The notes: generated from the letters alone by a model not told the origin. Shown: positions 10,817 through 23,028, numbered from the stretch's first letter. The stretch is 64,000 bases of DNA from Dryomyza anilis (GCA_951804985.1 OX638133.1:76080367-76144366), one strand, 5' to 3'. A program made the numbers and translations.

Positions 10817-12279
10817 AAAAATGAATTGACAACTGAAAAATGGCTATAAAAATAAAAATAGAACCATCAACGTATAGGTTTTGCCAACTGACGTGATTGA
10901 TTGTATAATTATTGTCGATGTGGAAAAACTGCAGAATTTCACGGTGTTCTGCATTGTTAACATAATTTTTATTTTAAATTTTTTGTTATGGTCTCTTTAT
11001 TGTGCTGCTCATTCATTGGTGTTGGTCATTCTTAATATGAGCAACACGTTGTGCATCATTTGCGGTGTCTGCTGTCTGTCCGCCCAGTCTGTTGAACATT
11101 GGTATATTTTCTCATCCGGTTTCGGACCTTAGCCTCGTATAATGCGTTGACAATTGTCATCATTGCTGCTCGCATTGCATTGATGACAGCAAAATTGATT
11201 GAAAGTCGCGCATTTATATCATTATTTTCATTTTATTATTATGTTGGACAAAGTGGAGTATGGCAGGTGCGGCTTAAAGTGATTTTTAATTGGCATTGTT
11301 TTTTGTGTGATATTCAGAGAAAAAGAGTGTGGCTACTTTTTGCTAAATAAGATGTATAAGATTTTATGAGAGTTTTCAAAAACTTGTGCTCAATCTCGAA
11401 AATATACAAAGAATCCATTATGTACTCGTTCTCATATCTTTCTCGTACTCACATTAAAATAAGAGAGTTCGATTGAAATCCCGTACGCTTCACTATTAAT
11501 AATGCAAATGAACGCATCAGTCGATCTCTAAATTGTAAGGGATGTACAGTGGTGCAGAATGTATTACTACTTATTCAAAATTAATTTTTCCGAAATAAAA
11601 ATATCACAATACAAATAGTTAAATTTTAATATCATTCAAAAAATCTCAAAAATGCTTAAAATAGAAATTATTGCTTGTACAAAATATAGTTTTTACATAA
11701 ATTAAAGATTTTTCGATAAAAACTGACATGAATATTTTATGACTTTAAAATTTTATAATTTTTAATCGCTGAAATGTGTGCCAACTAACTACCATAGGAA
11801 ATAATAAGTCGAGCTAGAAAGTCTCGAATTGTATTGTCTAGTCTCTGATTATGGAATTCGTATTTCTCATAACCTATCTTGCTTACACTCACTTGCAACA
11901 TATTGCTGTTCTCGAAACTTCGTCAGGCTTTTTTATGAGATTTCTGCAAGCATTATCTACCTGAATCGCACTCATGTCTTTTAATGCTCTAAAACAATGC
12001 TTCACAGAATTATAATCAAAAATTTTATTTTCGAAATGCGAAAATATTTATGTAAGCTGCGATGGAAACGGATTGCTATTAATGCAGACAGAGAAAATAA
12101 TGGTAATAAAACAAAAGAATGGTAATAAAAAATATATATTTTTTTTCAAAATGAAATGTTTAATTTTTCACTCAAATTATATGTCGATGTTGTGTCTTAA
12201 AATAACGGTTTACCATTCCCAACACAAAAATGTGCACTTTTTCTTCAAAAAATGTCAATTCATAATTTGACCATATTGA
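10817..12279. other. Island at 10880-11350, then AT-rich sequence
   Basis: 10880-11350 has balanced composition with CATTGCTGCTCGCATTGCAT-type words. Two short overlapping frames (10881-11132, 11099-11350) run through it, but neither shows a domain or convincing splice context. It is more likely single-copy non-coding DNA. 11560-12279 is AT-rich with no recognised features. Confidence 0.35.
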
Positions 12280-13532
12280 AACTTTCATGTATATTTGTCA
12301 CAAAATGTGCACGTCACAAAATTTGTAACACCCGTCTCAAGTTTTCATACTTTATAAGTAAGTGATCAAAGTAACCATTGCAGAATTTGTTATAGAGGGG
12401 AGAACTCCCATTATTTATGAAGTATTTGAGATAAAATTAATTTCCATAGTCCGATTATTTTAGCTAAAATTTAATACTTTATGAAAAATTACGTGTAACG
12501 CCCGTCAAAGGATTTAAAATAAAAATTATGAAAAGATATATACCTATTGCAAATGAATTTTAATACATGTATAGATAATCATAAAAGCTATCCTATGCAT
12601 CTGAAAAGTTTATCAATAGCTTTTAATTCATCAAATTAGAAGGTCTTTAATCGAGTGAATGTTACGCCCGTCACAATATAATGCCCCTAAAGTAAAAATT
12701 TGTATTTTTATTTTTGTAAATTTAAAATTTACGTACCTTTTAAAAAAAACAAATAATGGGGTTTAAAGAAGTGGTATAAGATTGGAAAGGTAATTTAAAT
12801 TCTAAAACATAACTTAAAATTGAAGCGTTGGATGTAATAAGGGCGTTAGGCACCATAAAGCCCTTTTTTCAATATTCCTACCGAATGATCCCAGCAGTCC
12901 CTACTTTTTTCTGTCAAATCCCAGATCGATTGCATAAAGATTTTTTTACAGTCAGTTTTCAACAGAGTCAATTAAGTTTTTAGTAATTTTGACCTTCATT
13001 TATATCTATATCCATTCATATCAATAAGTAAATCTAGACTATGCACAATAGTCTTTATTTCTTTCATTTATGTAATGTTTAAAGCTCTAAAACTCAATAC
13101 GGCCAAATTTTATTTCTCGTTTTATGCAATAAGTGCGTATTAAACATTTATTTTAAATAATTATTTTATATATAAATAGGAAAATTTGAAAAATGCATAA
13201 TAAAGATAAAAATTCAAATTTTATAGGAAAATTTGAATCATTAATATCGGTTCAAAAATTTTTGAGATATGGACATCCAAAAGTTTGAACGTAAATATCT
13301 CAAATCTACGCTTATCTCAAACCAACGCTTCAATTGTTATTCATTTATCAACTGATTATACTATATAACAAATTTTCTGGACTAAGTTATGTTAGTAATA
13401 TGCATCTCTTAAACACCATGTATCTTAAACTGGGTGCAAAATTAGACATTTTTTATAAGACATTTTTATATTTTTTGAGTCATAAAATGACACCAAAGCA
13501 AACACCCTGTATATTTCACCATCAAACTCATT
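12280..13532 (+). repeat. Dispersed repeat 'C', copy 1
   Basis: Segments align in order with 40700-40842 plus 41698-41990: AAAAATTTGTATTTTTATTT, GGTATA.GATTGGAAAGGTAA, ATTGTTATTCATTTATCAAC, ACACCATGTATCTTAAACTG, GGTGCAAAATTAGACATTTT, and a CAAACACCCTGTATA end. Parts recur at 51880-52490. The upstream part holds three TAACRCCCGTC motifs spaced about 165-169 bp. A second, short type II DINE-like piece (GGGTATATTCAGTTTGGTAT) follows at about 13540. Class unknown. Confidence 0.5.
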
Positions 13533-13747
13533 AGTGTATAGGGTATATTCAGTTTGGTATGCCGCAAAGTGGTTCAGAAACGTTTTTCAGCGGCCAAAAC
13601 TTTGTATCTTTTGAAAGTGTTTTTTTTTTTTGTTTAATTGGAAATTGATGAAATATGATTTTAAGATATAAAAAACGAAAGTTGATTTTTACTGTTTGTT
13701 TTTGAATTTTAGTATCTAAAACAAATATTTTTTTTATATATATTTTT

Positions 13748-14375
13748 ATACCCTACACCTATGAGGCACAGGGTATATTAAGTTTGTGCAGATATTGTAA
13801 CGCCCCTTAGGAGGCGTGTCCGGTATGGAAAAGTATATATATTCTTGATCAGCACCACTACCCGAGTCCGTTTAGCCATGACCGTCTGTCTGTCTTGATG
13901 TCTTGCTGTCTGACCGGATACAAGATAACTTGAAAAATAATGGTCAGAATGCAATAAAATTTGGTTTCAATACGTTTTAGAAAAAAAAAATGGTTCGGAG
14001 TTTGGATTTGAGCAAAATCGGTCAACGGACACGCTTACCTCCCATACAACTCCCTTATATATTACTATTTAGGAACAAATAACTCGAAAAGTATTACATA
14101 TATATTTATAAAATTTAAAACATATTGTTAGAATTCGTTTTAAAATATATGTTCCAAAAATGAGGGTGATCCGCCCACATTTGAATTTTTAAATTTTTTA
14201 TCGATTTTTTGTAGTGGACATTTTAGTCGTAAATTATTGAAAATTATCCCACCAAATTATAGCACTAATATATTCATCAAGAGTGTAGGGTATTTCATAG
14301 TCGGGTCCGACCGACTATAAAACTCAGCCCTATGTGACCGAACTTTTCCATGTGATCTAACTTTTCCAACTCGTT
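13748..14375 (+). mobile_element. DINE-1/mini-me-like element, type I, copy 2 (internally deleted)
   Basis: ATACCCTACACCTATGAGGC at the start, the core TATATATATTCTTGATCAGC, a short GTCTGTCTGTC tract, AAAATCGGTCAACGGACACG, the hairpin ATAGTCGG-GTCCGA-CCGACTAT and the end CCAACTCGT. It is about 630 bp versus about 850 for the longest copies, mainly from loss in the AT-rich middle. It is more diverged than most other copies. Confidence 0.75.
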
Positions 14376-14489
14376 TTTATTAATATTTAGCATGATTAAC
14401 AATATCAGATACTCAAAAAATTATTTTTTTGTTTTGAAATTTTGAACCTGTAAACATTTTTGAAAAGTTGGAATGTTTGAAATCGTCAA

Positions 14490-14764
14490 AAGTCCCGAAA
14501 AAAAATTGAAATTCGAACACTTACTAATTCGTACATATGGATATTGGGAATTGAATGAAAGGGAATTCTTTTAAGATTGAATATTTGAGTTATTTTCAGG
14601 CTACGTAAATCCTGGACACCTTTGTACCATTTTAAAACGTAACCTCACATATTATCACATATGTGCAGGGTATATATAATCGACTTAGTCGTATTATTAT
14701 TTTTATAATTCTTACTAACATCAACTTTAAATTTTCCTATGTGACCTAACCTTCCTTCCTGGTT
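14490..14764 (+). mobile_element. Type II DINE-like element, 3' fragment
   Basis: It matches the 3' third of the copy at 4870-5830: ACTAATTCGTACATATGGAT, TTGAGTTATTTTCAGG, CACATATGTGCAGGGTATAT, a decayed hairpin (ATCGACTTAGTCGTAT) and CCTATGTGACCTAACC. Confidence 0.6.
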
Positions 14765-15772
14765 CTTTTAAAAGTTGTACATCAAACCAAAAACAGTTCG
14801 TAATTAATTGAACAATTAACACCATTTTTTTTTTCGTATGCAGAAATTCGCAATGATCCATTGCCGCCTGCTTTACAGTACAACCTGTCAATTCCCATGT
14901 AATTTAGTTGCATATTTACTTAACAAATGAATAATTTGCGCAGCCAATTTAATGGCATAAGCAACCGAACGCAGGATGTGTGTAAAATTAAGGTATATAG
15001 TACCATGTTGATGGCGCGGTGGCTGTCATTAATTCGAAAAACAAATTGCATATTGATAACGACTTAACTTCAATCATGGTCAAAATGAAGCAAAGTAAAT
15101 ATACGGAAAAACAAAATGCATTTAATACTTATTATGTCTGGTAGCCTGGCATGCCAAAAGACACTTACAAAAGTCAGCGGCAGCAGCGGTGTGAAAAGCC
15201 TTTACCAAGAATATGTAAATGCGCACACGGACCACAAAGTCTTTCGGCAATAATTTCACACCCAATTCTGGTGTTGTTGCACGAAAGAGTATTTTGCACT
15301 ATTTATTTTCACCTTCGTAACGGTAACCAAATGGTTGGCTGGTCACTCTGCACACAATCATACATAATAAGAGGGTTCGCCGCTATCTTTGACTGAGTTC
15401 CTTAATCATTACATGATTTCTTTTCAACATTTTATTAAAGTATATAAAAAAAGAAAAACTGCTGCAACTTCATTGTTGAAGAGTTGCAGTTGTTCCAGTT
15501 ACTTGCGTCCAGTCCAGTTATGCGTCCAGTGTTTGTGTTTCGAACCACTGCTGCTGTTGCTGCCGCTGGTCGGTCTTGCTCACTTCGCGTGAATCGATAA
15601 TTTATTTTGACCCTGGTTTGCGTGCCGACTCAATTTACTACCACACGATGCAGCAACATCCATTCCTTTGATTTCTTAGTTACATTTTGCACTACTTTAA
15701 ATGTATAATATGCATTCTTTGGAACAATTTTCAAACAAAAAAAAAAATTCCATAATACGTTTAGATTACTTA
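14765..15772. other. Single-copy-looking island, about 1 kb
   Basis: Balanced composition with words such as CATTGCCGCCTGCTTTACAG and GATGGCGCGGTGGCTGTCAT, and a CTGCTGCTGTTGCTGCCGCT run near 15550. Two short frames (15151-15396 and 15389-15592) are open but show no domain. The texture suggests conserved non-coding or regulatory DNA, which only comparison with related flies could confirm. Confidence 0.35.
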
Positions 15773-15884
15773 ACCAGTATTGAAGGTTAGGTTACATGGG
15801 AAATTTTGAAGTAGGGAATTTTTGAAGTTGGTGTGATAAAGTTAGTAAAAGTTATAGTCGTCCCTATACATATGTGATAATGTG

Positions 15885-17420
15885 CTCGCAAAACATGGTT
15901 GTGGTGATCATATTTGAAGGGCTGCGGGTTATGGTTGCAGGAAATCATATAATTTGTCTAATATGATCCTCAGTGACAATATTGCGTACCATAATATGAT
16001 CCTCAGTGACAATAGTACGATTTTCTAGAACTAAACCATGGTCCTCAGTGACCATACGCCGATTTCACACAACTAAGGTTGTCGTAGCCGCGGTAGCTCA
16101 GTGGTTAGTGCGTTGAACTGCGAGCCGAAAGATCCCCGGTTTTCAAGCCTGGACTGGGGCTAACAACATCTTTTCATAGAAACATTTTTCTATACCGCGC
16201 TATCTCTCGGCAGTAAATGGCAAACCTCCGAGAGTATGAAAAGCTCTCACCCGCCGTTCGGATTCGGCAATAAACTGTAGGTCCCACCACTTTGAGTACA
16301 AATATAACACGCACAGCTCAAAATGGTGAGAGAGCTCGGCCTAAGTTCTTATAGAACTGTAGTGCTAACCTATTATTATTTATACTAAGGTTGTCAGTGA
16401 CCATAGTATGGTTGTCAGTGACCATAGTATGGTCGGCAGTGACCATACTATGGTTGTCAGTGACCACAGTAGGATTCCACACAACCATACTAAGGTTGTC
16501 AGTAATCGTATTTTGATTTCATACAACCATACTATGGTCCTACGTGACCAGTGATCATATTATTATATTATTATTATTATCCTAAATCCCTGAAAAACCG
16601 GATTGAAAAGAAATTATAAATAAGACACATGTTTAATTAATGATTATTTTATCTACATTTTTTATTATATAAGTATTTATTTTTAAATAAAAGACACAAT
16701 TTTGCAAACTCCATGAAGCTATACTCTGTGTGAAGCTATGCTTGCAATTTCCGGACAGCATCATTCTAGTTTTATCGTGCTCAAAAACTTTCATGTAATG
16801 TACGCGTCACCGTCATGAAGTTGACAACACGATTAATCACTGAAATTTGTTATAAACATTTGTCTTAAACACGATCAGTTAATGTTATTTATAGAAATTA
16901 GTTTGAACTATATTGTCTTCATATTAAGCATTTACAATAAACGTTTTAACTTTCGGATATATGTTTATTTTTAATAATGATGTTTTAAACATTAAAAGAC
17001 ACTTTTGTCATGACAAAAAAAAAATCGACCGTACACCACCATAGCCAACATCAAAGTGAGTAAGAGAGAGTAAAAAATGCCAGTACGTGAGAATTATATG
17101 GTAGTAAATAATAAATTACTATATTATGATCAGTCTATATCATGGTATGATTTGTATTGACCATACTTTGTTCGTGGCAGTCTTTATCGTAATCATAACA
17201 TTGTTCTTATCAACCACATTTTGGTTTTTCAGAAATACAATCATATTATAATAAACTGTCTACTATAATATGATTTTAGCGACCTTATTATTGTTGAAAT
17301 AAAATTGAAAATTCTATACTTTAATTGTGACAACCCTGTAGGATTGTAAAGACCATAGCATTGTTGTCGCAATCATGTCGCAATCATGTCGCAACCATAT
17401 TATTTCTCTGCGTGTGTCCA
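15885..17420. mobile_element. Unclassified element 'X' with a GTCAGTGACCAT minisatellite
   Basis: About 1.5 kb (1.24 kb without its SINE) inserted in a type II copy. The left part has ACATGGTTGTGGTGATCATA. The right end is GTCGCAACCATATTATTTCT followed by CTGCG. The inverted right end (CGCAGAGAAATAATATGGTT) resembles the left end loosely, so short TIRs are possible. The interior holds degenerate repeats of a roughly 21-bp unit, TATGGTTGTCAGTGACCATA, at 15960-16075 and 16384-16560, in both orientations. No coding frame. Class unknown. Confidence 0.5.
16084..16383 (+). mobile_element. tRNA-derived SINE, copy 1, with 12-bp target duplication
   Basis: The tRNA-like head GTAGCCGCGGTAGCTCAGTG has a good A box (TAGCTCAGTGG) and a degenerate B box (GGTTTTCAAGCC, one extra T). 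The body carries TCTCGGCAGTAAATGGCAAA, CTCTCACCCGCCGTTCGGAT, CGGCAATAAACTGTAGGTCC and TTGAGTACAAATATAACACG. The tail is ATTATTATT. ACTAAGGTTGTC flanks both sides (16072-16083 and 16384-16395), but the host is a minisatellite carrying similar words, so this duplication is slightly weaker evidence than usual. Confidence 0.85.
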
Positions 17421-17547
17421 GTTAGCATTTAAAGTGGTGCAAATAACTACTAACTGTCAATCGCTGAAGAATTTCCTTACATTTGATACCCATATGTACC
17501 AATGGGTAGGTGTACCGAACTTCGGTTTTTATTTTCGGTAACCGCAA

Positions 17548-17878
17548 GACGATAGCTCGCCTGGTTAGTGCGTTGGACTACGAGCAAAAAGTCGCTGGTG
17601 CGTTCGACTACGAGCCGAATAGTCCGCGGTTCGATCCCCAGCGACTGTCTACATCTTTTTCATAGAAAACATTTTTACATGCGACGTTACCTCTCGGCAG
17701 TAAATGGCAAACATACGAGAGTAAAACATTGCCTATGAACAAGCTCTCACCCGCCGTTCGGATTCGGCAATAAACTGTAGGTCCCACCAATTTGAGTACA
17801 AATATAACACGCACAGCTCAAATGGTAAAAGAGATCGGCCTAAGTTCTTATAGGACTGTGGCGCCAAACTATTATTAT
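17548..17878 (+). mobile_element. tRNA-derived SINE, copy 2, with 9-bp target duplication
   Basis: Same family as 16084-16383. The head includes TAGCTCGCCTGGTTAGTGCG, and the B box GGTTCGATCC at 17628-17637 is canonical for RNA polymerase III. A roughly 34-bp stretch of the head (GTGCGTTNGACTACGAGC) is duplicated, unlike the other copies. The body ends ATTATTATTA and TAACCGCAA is duplicated at 17539-17547 and 17879-17887. The insertion splits a type II DINE-like copy. Confidence 0.88.
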
Positions 17879-18105
17879 TAACCGCAATTCGATTCCCGAG
17901 AAAACAAAATTTGTATAAATTTGAGCATAGTGTCAATATATATTTGACCAGTAAAATTAGGCTGTAAATGTAAGTTTTATATGAGGTATTTGAACATACA
18001 TATTTTCCAAGCCAGGCAGCGTAGGTATATAAATTATGCGTTTCAATCACCTAGCTTTTCTAGTTTATCTGTAATCGTGATTTCAACGGACAGACAGAGA
18101 TCCAG

Positions 18106-20020
18106 AAAGAACCCCCAAACGTAAATGTTGTTGAATTGAAAGTTCTGGCAAAAAGTTCTGGAATTCTTTGAGTTCCATTAATTACTTTGATATAGTTCAT
18201 GAAGTTTATTCGTTTAAGTTTCAAAGATTTCCAAATTAAATTTAAAATTTTAAACCATATCACATACGGAGAAAAGATTCTTGAAGCAGACGCCATATGA
18301 CCAGACGCCATACTAAAAATTAAAATAAATAAGAGAAAATGTTATTTACCATAGTTTTGATATGGAAATGTTCATTGTATTTTCACCTTGTCATAATGTC
18401 ATCATGTTTTTACTAATAGTTTAAATAATTACTTGTTATTCGTTTATAGACATAAAGTAATGAATATAAAGCAATTAATAAAAATGATTTGTTGTCTTTT
18501 ATATTTTACATTTTAATTGAATATTGTTAATTGAGTATTGTGAATTAATAAATCCCAACCATTATTGAGTTCTTAAGTTGCTCTGTAGATTTAAATTTGT
18601 ACAGAGGAGAAAGTATGATACAACTTTTGGAATGAAAACGAAAATTTCGTTTTTTTCAACGCGCGGCTTGTCAGGAATACTCTTTTTATATCTAATTTTT
18701 TTATAAAGGAGGTAAAAATAAAGATTTAAATATATGACTTGTGAACCAACCCTATCAATAACAAAAGGGACACGCTGGAACTTTGGAGAAAAAAACAAAC
18801 TAAAGTATTGTTGGGTAGATATGCTGTTTACGGAATATCTCATAAAAAAAAACAAAATTTAAATTCCTCTCTAAATGAAAACTAAAAAATATAAGTTTTA
18901 AATTATTTACGTTTGCTCCACTGGAAATCAAGGATTTTCAAAAAAAAAGTTTTAATTGTCTATCGCAGAATATAGGTCAAAAAATTTAAATTAAAATTGT
19001 TACTTCTAGCAAGACAGATGGTGGCATAAGTCACCAATTACTCACCCTACCAGACCTCCAAACCCTCTAGAAATAAAAAAAAAATACTTTCAGACGCAAA
19101 AGGGTATATCAAAAATATGTGTGACACGACCTTCTCCATTCATAAACGGATGTAGCCATGTAAAAAATGATGACCTTTGGAAATCTTTTCTCACCATTAT
19201 CAGTAAAATTTTAAATTGCGCACTTTGGAATTATGTGGGTTTTAAACTGCAAATTAAAGTAATAAATTTTGCAATCATCAAATAAATTTAAAATCAATAT
19301 TATTACATTATAATATATATAGTAAAAGAATGTAATAACTCAATGCAACAACTAAAATTTAGGATCTAAATTGCAAATATTTAATAACTGTCATTTTATA
19401 TCATTCTTATACTCAGATGAATATGTCCCATTAAGTACTTGCACGACGATTGATTTTATGGTTTTATAGTTTTTTCAATGATGAAAATCATTAAATTGTT
19501 TAAATGTTTTTAATTTTTTAATTTCAGTATAGTTAGTAGTTAGCATCATCCATAACACTATCCACGAGGCACTACTACGTGACATAACGATAAATGCTGA
19601 TGACGACTATAACCATAGGCGACACTACATGTCAGAAAACATATGTGTTTCCACCTCACACTGCAAGTTGAGCACATTTAGATGGATGCGACTTGAGGCA
19701 GAATGCGCTGAAAACTAGCGATAAATTTGGAACTCTCAGGCGTATTTTACACACGCAAAAAAAATAGACAACCTGAGGGTGTACAAGATGGACAGTTCGA
19801 CGAAGGTGTTATCGCTTGAAACGTTGGATTACTTTTTTTCTGAATTTCTAACCGTTATAAGTGGCCTACTAGCAATGATGACAATGTATGACGCAATATA
19901 CTAAAACTCGTTGGGTTTTTTTTTATAGAATGTAAGTAACATGGAAACAGTTTATAATCGTTTAAGCTTAAATTTGCAATTACAAATCTATTAAGTTTTT
20001 TTATTTTAGTGTGCTGGTTA
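18106..20020. other. AT-rich sequence with a mixed-composition patch at 19536-19900
   Basis: Minus-strand frames at 18060-18311 and 18562-18855 show no recognisable domain. The patch at 19536-19900 (CATCATCCATAACACTATCC, GACGACTATAACCATAGGCG) has no repeat partner in the window and no coding frame. No gene is supported. Confidence 0.35.
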
Positions 20021-20066
20021 TGGGAAAAAATGGTATGTCGTCAAAATGACATACCATTTTTTCCCA
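20021..20066. other. Perfect 19-bp hairpin with 8-nt loop
   Basis: Arms TGGGAAAAAATGGTATGTC (20021-20039) and GACATACCATTTTTTCCCA (20048-20066), loop GTCAAAAT. Pairing can extend three more pairs after one mismatch. No second copy of this word was noticed in the window. It could be a pre-microRNA-like or siRNA-forming hairpin, a tiny palindromic MITE or a cruciform site. It is shorter than a typical fly pre-miRNA stem. Confidence 0.8.
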
Positions 20067-22254
20067 CAACGTATCGCAAATTAAAATCAGCCTTACAAAC
20101 CATTAGACGATAATTTTTAAATTCGATATGATAACGATAAATTTTATATATAAAACTTAAAGTATTTTAAAATTTAATTGCGTGTTTTTTATAATTTTCA
20201 TCAAAAAATAAATTTTTTTGAACAAATAAAATTGTTTTTATTGTTTAAACGCTAACCATGTCAAAATTTGTTGAAAATATAGCAATGAACACTGAATTAA
20301 ATAATGTTTATATACCAATGCATGTAAACATTTTTTTTGTTTCCCCGTAAAATGATCAATTGGAACTATTTATTATAACACGCAAAAAAAATAATATTAG
20401 AATCGGCACATAAATATATTCAAAAGCAAACATCTTTTGGAAAGACCTGAATATGAATATTTTTCCTGAAAAACCTAATTTTGTTTTTGATCATAAAGAT
20501 ATTAAAATAAATTGAAACTAAATATTTTTGAAATCAATTTTCATCTTTATTTTACATATGTACAACATTTCTCAGTAACTGATAAAAATTATGTTTAATA
20601 AAATTTGATTATTAATAATAAATACAAAGTAAATCACCAGTATATAGCACTTTGTATCTGTCTAGACCTTGAGCCCTCAAAAACAAAATGCATATTTTCG
20701 AAAAAACAATGACTCCATTGTCCGCAAATATAATATGTTTAGACAATTATGTTACATTTATATAATTATGTTTCTATAAAGAGAAAATTAAACTCCCAGC
20801 TTTCATATTTATATTTGTTAGTAAAATTTATAATTAAAATAAACATAATTTTCTAACATTCATTGTTTGCTAACATTTTGTGATATTCGGCATTATTTTA
20901 TTACCTTAATTTGCAAAAACGCTAACAAGTAACGATCACGTCATGCATAATATAAAACAATGTCGAATTAATGTAATAATCTATTTTTGTTTTTACTTCG
21001 CATGTTAAAAGGTTGGAAAATCTGTTTCAAATTATGGCGTTGAAACGTTGCCACACATTCATTATTTAAAATTTAATTATGCGTATTTTTTAATCCTGAA
21101 TATTCAGCTGGCGGTGGATTATAGTAAATACGTCAAAATATTACCATAAAAACAAACTTTTCAAACGGATAAGTTTTAAAAAATTTTATAGTCGAAAAAT
21201 TGCGGGAATTAGTGGTGTAGTTGTCGCATTTCATGTAATAAATGCTGGAAATAAAATATGAAATATCATTTAATTGATAAATGCTAAAATGTTGAAGTTA
21301 TTGTCGTTGGGAAAAACTTTTTTTGTTTTAACGATAGGATTAAATAAAATTTACTTTATTTATATATTTTACTGATGCTAATTGACAATGATAAACGAAT
21401 AACGACTGTAACTGCATCAACTGATGTTTCGGAAGTTAGATTTACATTGTGTGTTTTAAAAATATAATTTTATTCAATATAAATGTTGGAAAAATTATTA
21501 AAAATGTTATTATGAAAAAGTTTAGTTTTAGTGTACAGTAAAATAGGTACATAATTAATTAATTTGATTTTTTTTTTAAATTTTTGCTTTGTTATTATTA
21601 TCCCGGTGAGAAATGTCATCAATGATTCTTCAGTAATTCACCTATTTCAGGTCAGAACCATCGATGAGCTATAGCAATATTTATGACATTTTTATACAAA
21701 TGTCCACTACTTCATGCATGACGTGTCATTAACAATGCCATTCATAGCTATATCGAAAACATTTCATCAGCTGATTGTAATGTGTATGAAAACACTTTGA
21801 CAATTTGACAAGATTTTCATAATGTCCTTGATATATCTATGATGACATGGTTTATGACATCTTTAATGCAATATTCTTTATGTAAGTAATAGTTGTAGAC
21901 ATATTCATCAATAACACATTTTTGAATGTCTTCGATTCATGACCTTGTCGTCAATAATGTCATAGAAAAATTGTACTCAGTTATTTTTTTTATACCTACA
22001 CTCAAAATAAAAAGTCTGTAACAGTAGCAAAAAAGGTTGCCAATATAGCAAAAATGTTTGCTGAAAAAAAGGAAATCGCAGGATTCTGCTGAAGGAGCAA
22101 ATGACAGTTTGCAGTTTCAGTGAAGTTTTTTATGCTATTAGAGCAGACAATTTTAGCTATTTTAACAAATTGTTTGCTGTTAACTCCAATTCGTAAAAAT
22201 AGAAAATAAAAAAATATATATTGTTTGTATTTTAATATTTTTTTTATTTCTGAT
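20067..22254. other. AT-rich; ATGTCAT-rich patch at 21600-21975
   Basis: 20380-20470 contains a short piece (ATAAATATATTCAAAA, GACCTGAATATGAATAT) resembling 34920-35000. 21600-21975 is dense in ATGTCAT/ATGACAT words in both orientations and may be a decayed palindromic element. The rest has no recognised features. Confidence 0.35.
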
Positions 22255-22985
22255 ATGGGCCATTCCACTCCAAATCGACCAAAAAAAAAAATCAAATTTG
22301 AGATTTTAGCTTTTCGATTTTAATGAAATGAATAACAACTGATAAAGGGTATCGAGGCACTACCATTTTTTTTTTATTTTTTCCGACCACTACCTCCAGA
22401 GATACAGTGGCTCAAAGTTGGAAAAAAAAGGCCAAAAATCACTTTTGTATGGCTGTTCATATTTAAATATCTCTTGAACTAGAAAAACTAGAAACTCCGT
22501 TAATTACTAATAGTTGTAACTTTTAAACGTTACATGTGGCTCGTGGTCATTATCGTTGCATTTCAGAATTGTGGTCCTTAAAAAGGACCCTTTTTAAAAT
22601 TCTCAAAAAAATCTTAAATTTTCGTAAATTTATTGTAAATGTTCATGCAAAATTTCAAGATGGTATTTTGATCATATTTTAAAAAATAATGGTCTTAATT
22701 TTTTCAATATTTTTTGTATTGAAAAAAATATATTTTTTTCAGAAGTAAAATTTGCAATAATTTTTCAAAGTATTTGTAACTCTTATTTCGAAAATGGCGT
22801 CAGTTTCATCAAATTTTTCAGTTTCATCAAATTCATCAAATTTTTCAAAAATCGTAAAAACTATATCCCAAAATCAGTATCTCAAAAACTAGATTCAATA
22901 TAATAAAACTGACGCCATTTTAGAAATCAAAGTTCCATATATATTCAGGAATTAGTACAACTTTTATTGTAGAAAAAAAAATGTT
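22255..22985. mobile_element. Foldback-type element 'A', second copy
   Basis: It begins GGGCCATTCCACTCCAAATC, the inverted counterpart of the end at 535-555. It then has CGACCACTACCTCCAGAGAT, CGTGGTCATTATCGTTGCAT and CCTTAAAAAGGACCCTTTTT in the same order as 116-340. Further on, GAAAATGGCGTCAGTTT (about 22793) recurs inverted as AAACTGACGCCATTTT (about 22906). The far end is not clear and may have been lost next to the type I element at 23029. Confidence 0.55.
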
Positions 22986-23028
22986 TGTTCTATACAAAAA
23001 ATAAATAAAAATTTAGAAAATTATTTTT

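Larger units (their letters stand above)
15773..18105 (-). mobile_element. Type II DINE-like element split by nested insertions
   Basis: Its pieces lie at 15773-15884 (ACCAGT...AGGTTA, ACATGGGAAATTTTGAAGTA, ATATGTGATAATGTG), 17421-17547 (TTTAAAGTGG, CAATCGCTGAAGAATTTCC, TTTGATACCCATATGTACCA) and 17879-18105 (TGTCAATATATATTTGACCA, TATGAGGTATTTGAACATA, GTAATCGTGATTTCAACGGA, CAGACAGA). Together they follow the order of the uninterrupted copies at 29447 and 26884. The element is cut at the GACA tract, so its ATACCC end is missing. Confidence 0.7.

Noticed and set aside
16084..16160. Possible functional tRNA gene
   Set aside because: It has a good A box but a degenerate B box and no cloverleaf closing stem, and it continues into a SINE body with target duplications.
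17608..18050. Two minus-strand frames of 68 and 105 codons
   Set aside because: They read through a SINE and a type II DINE-like fragment.
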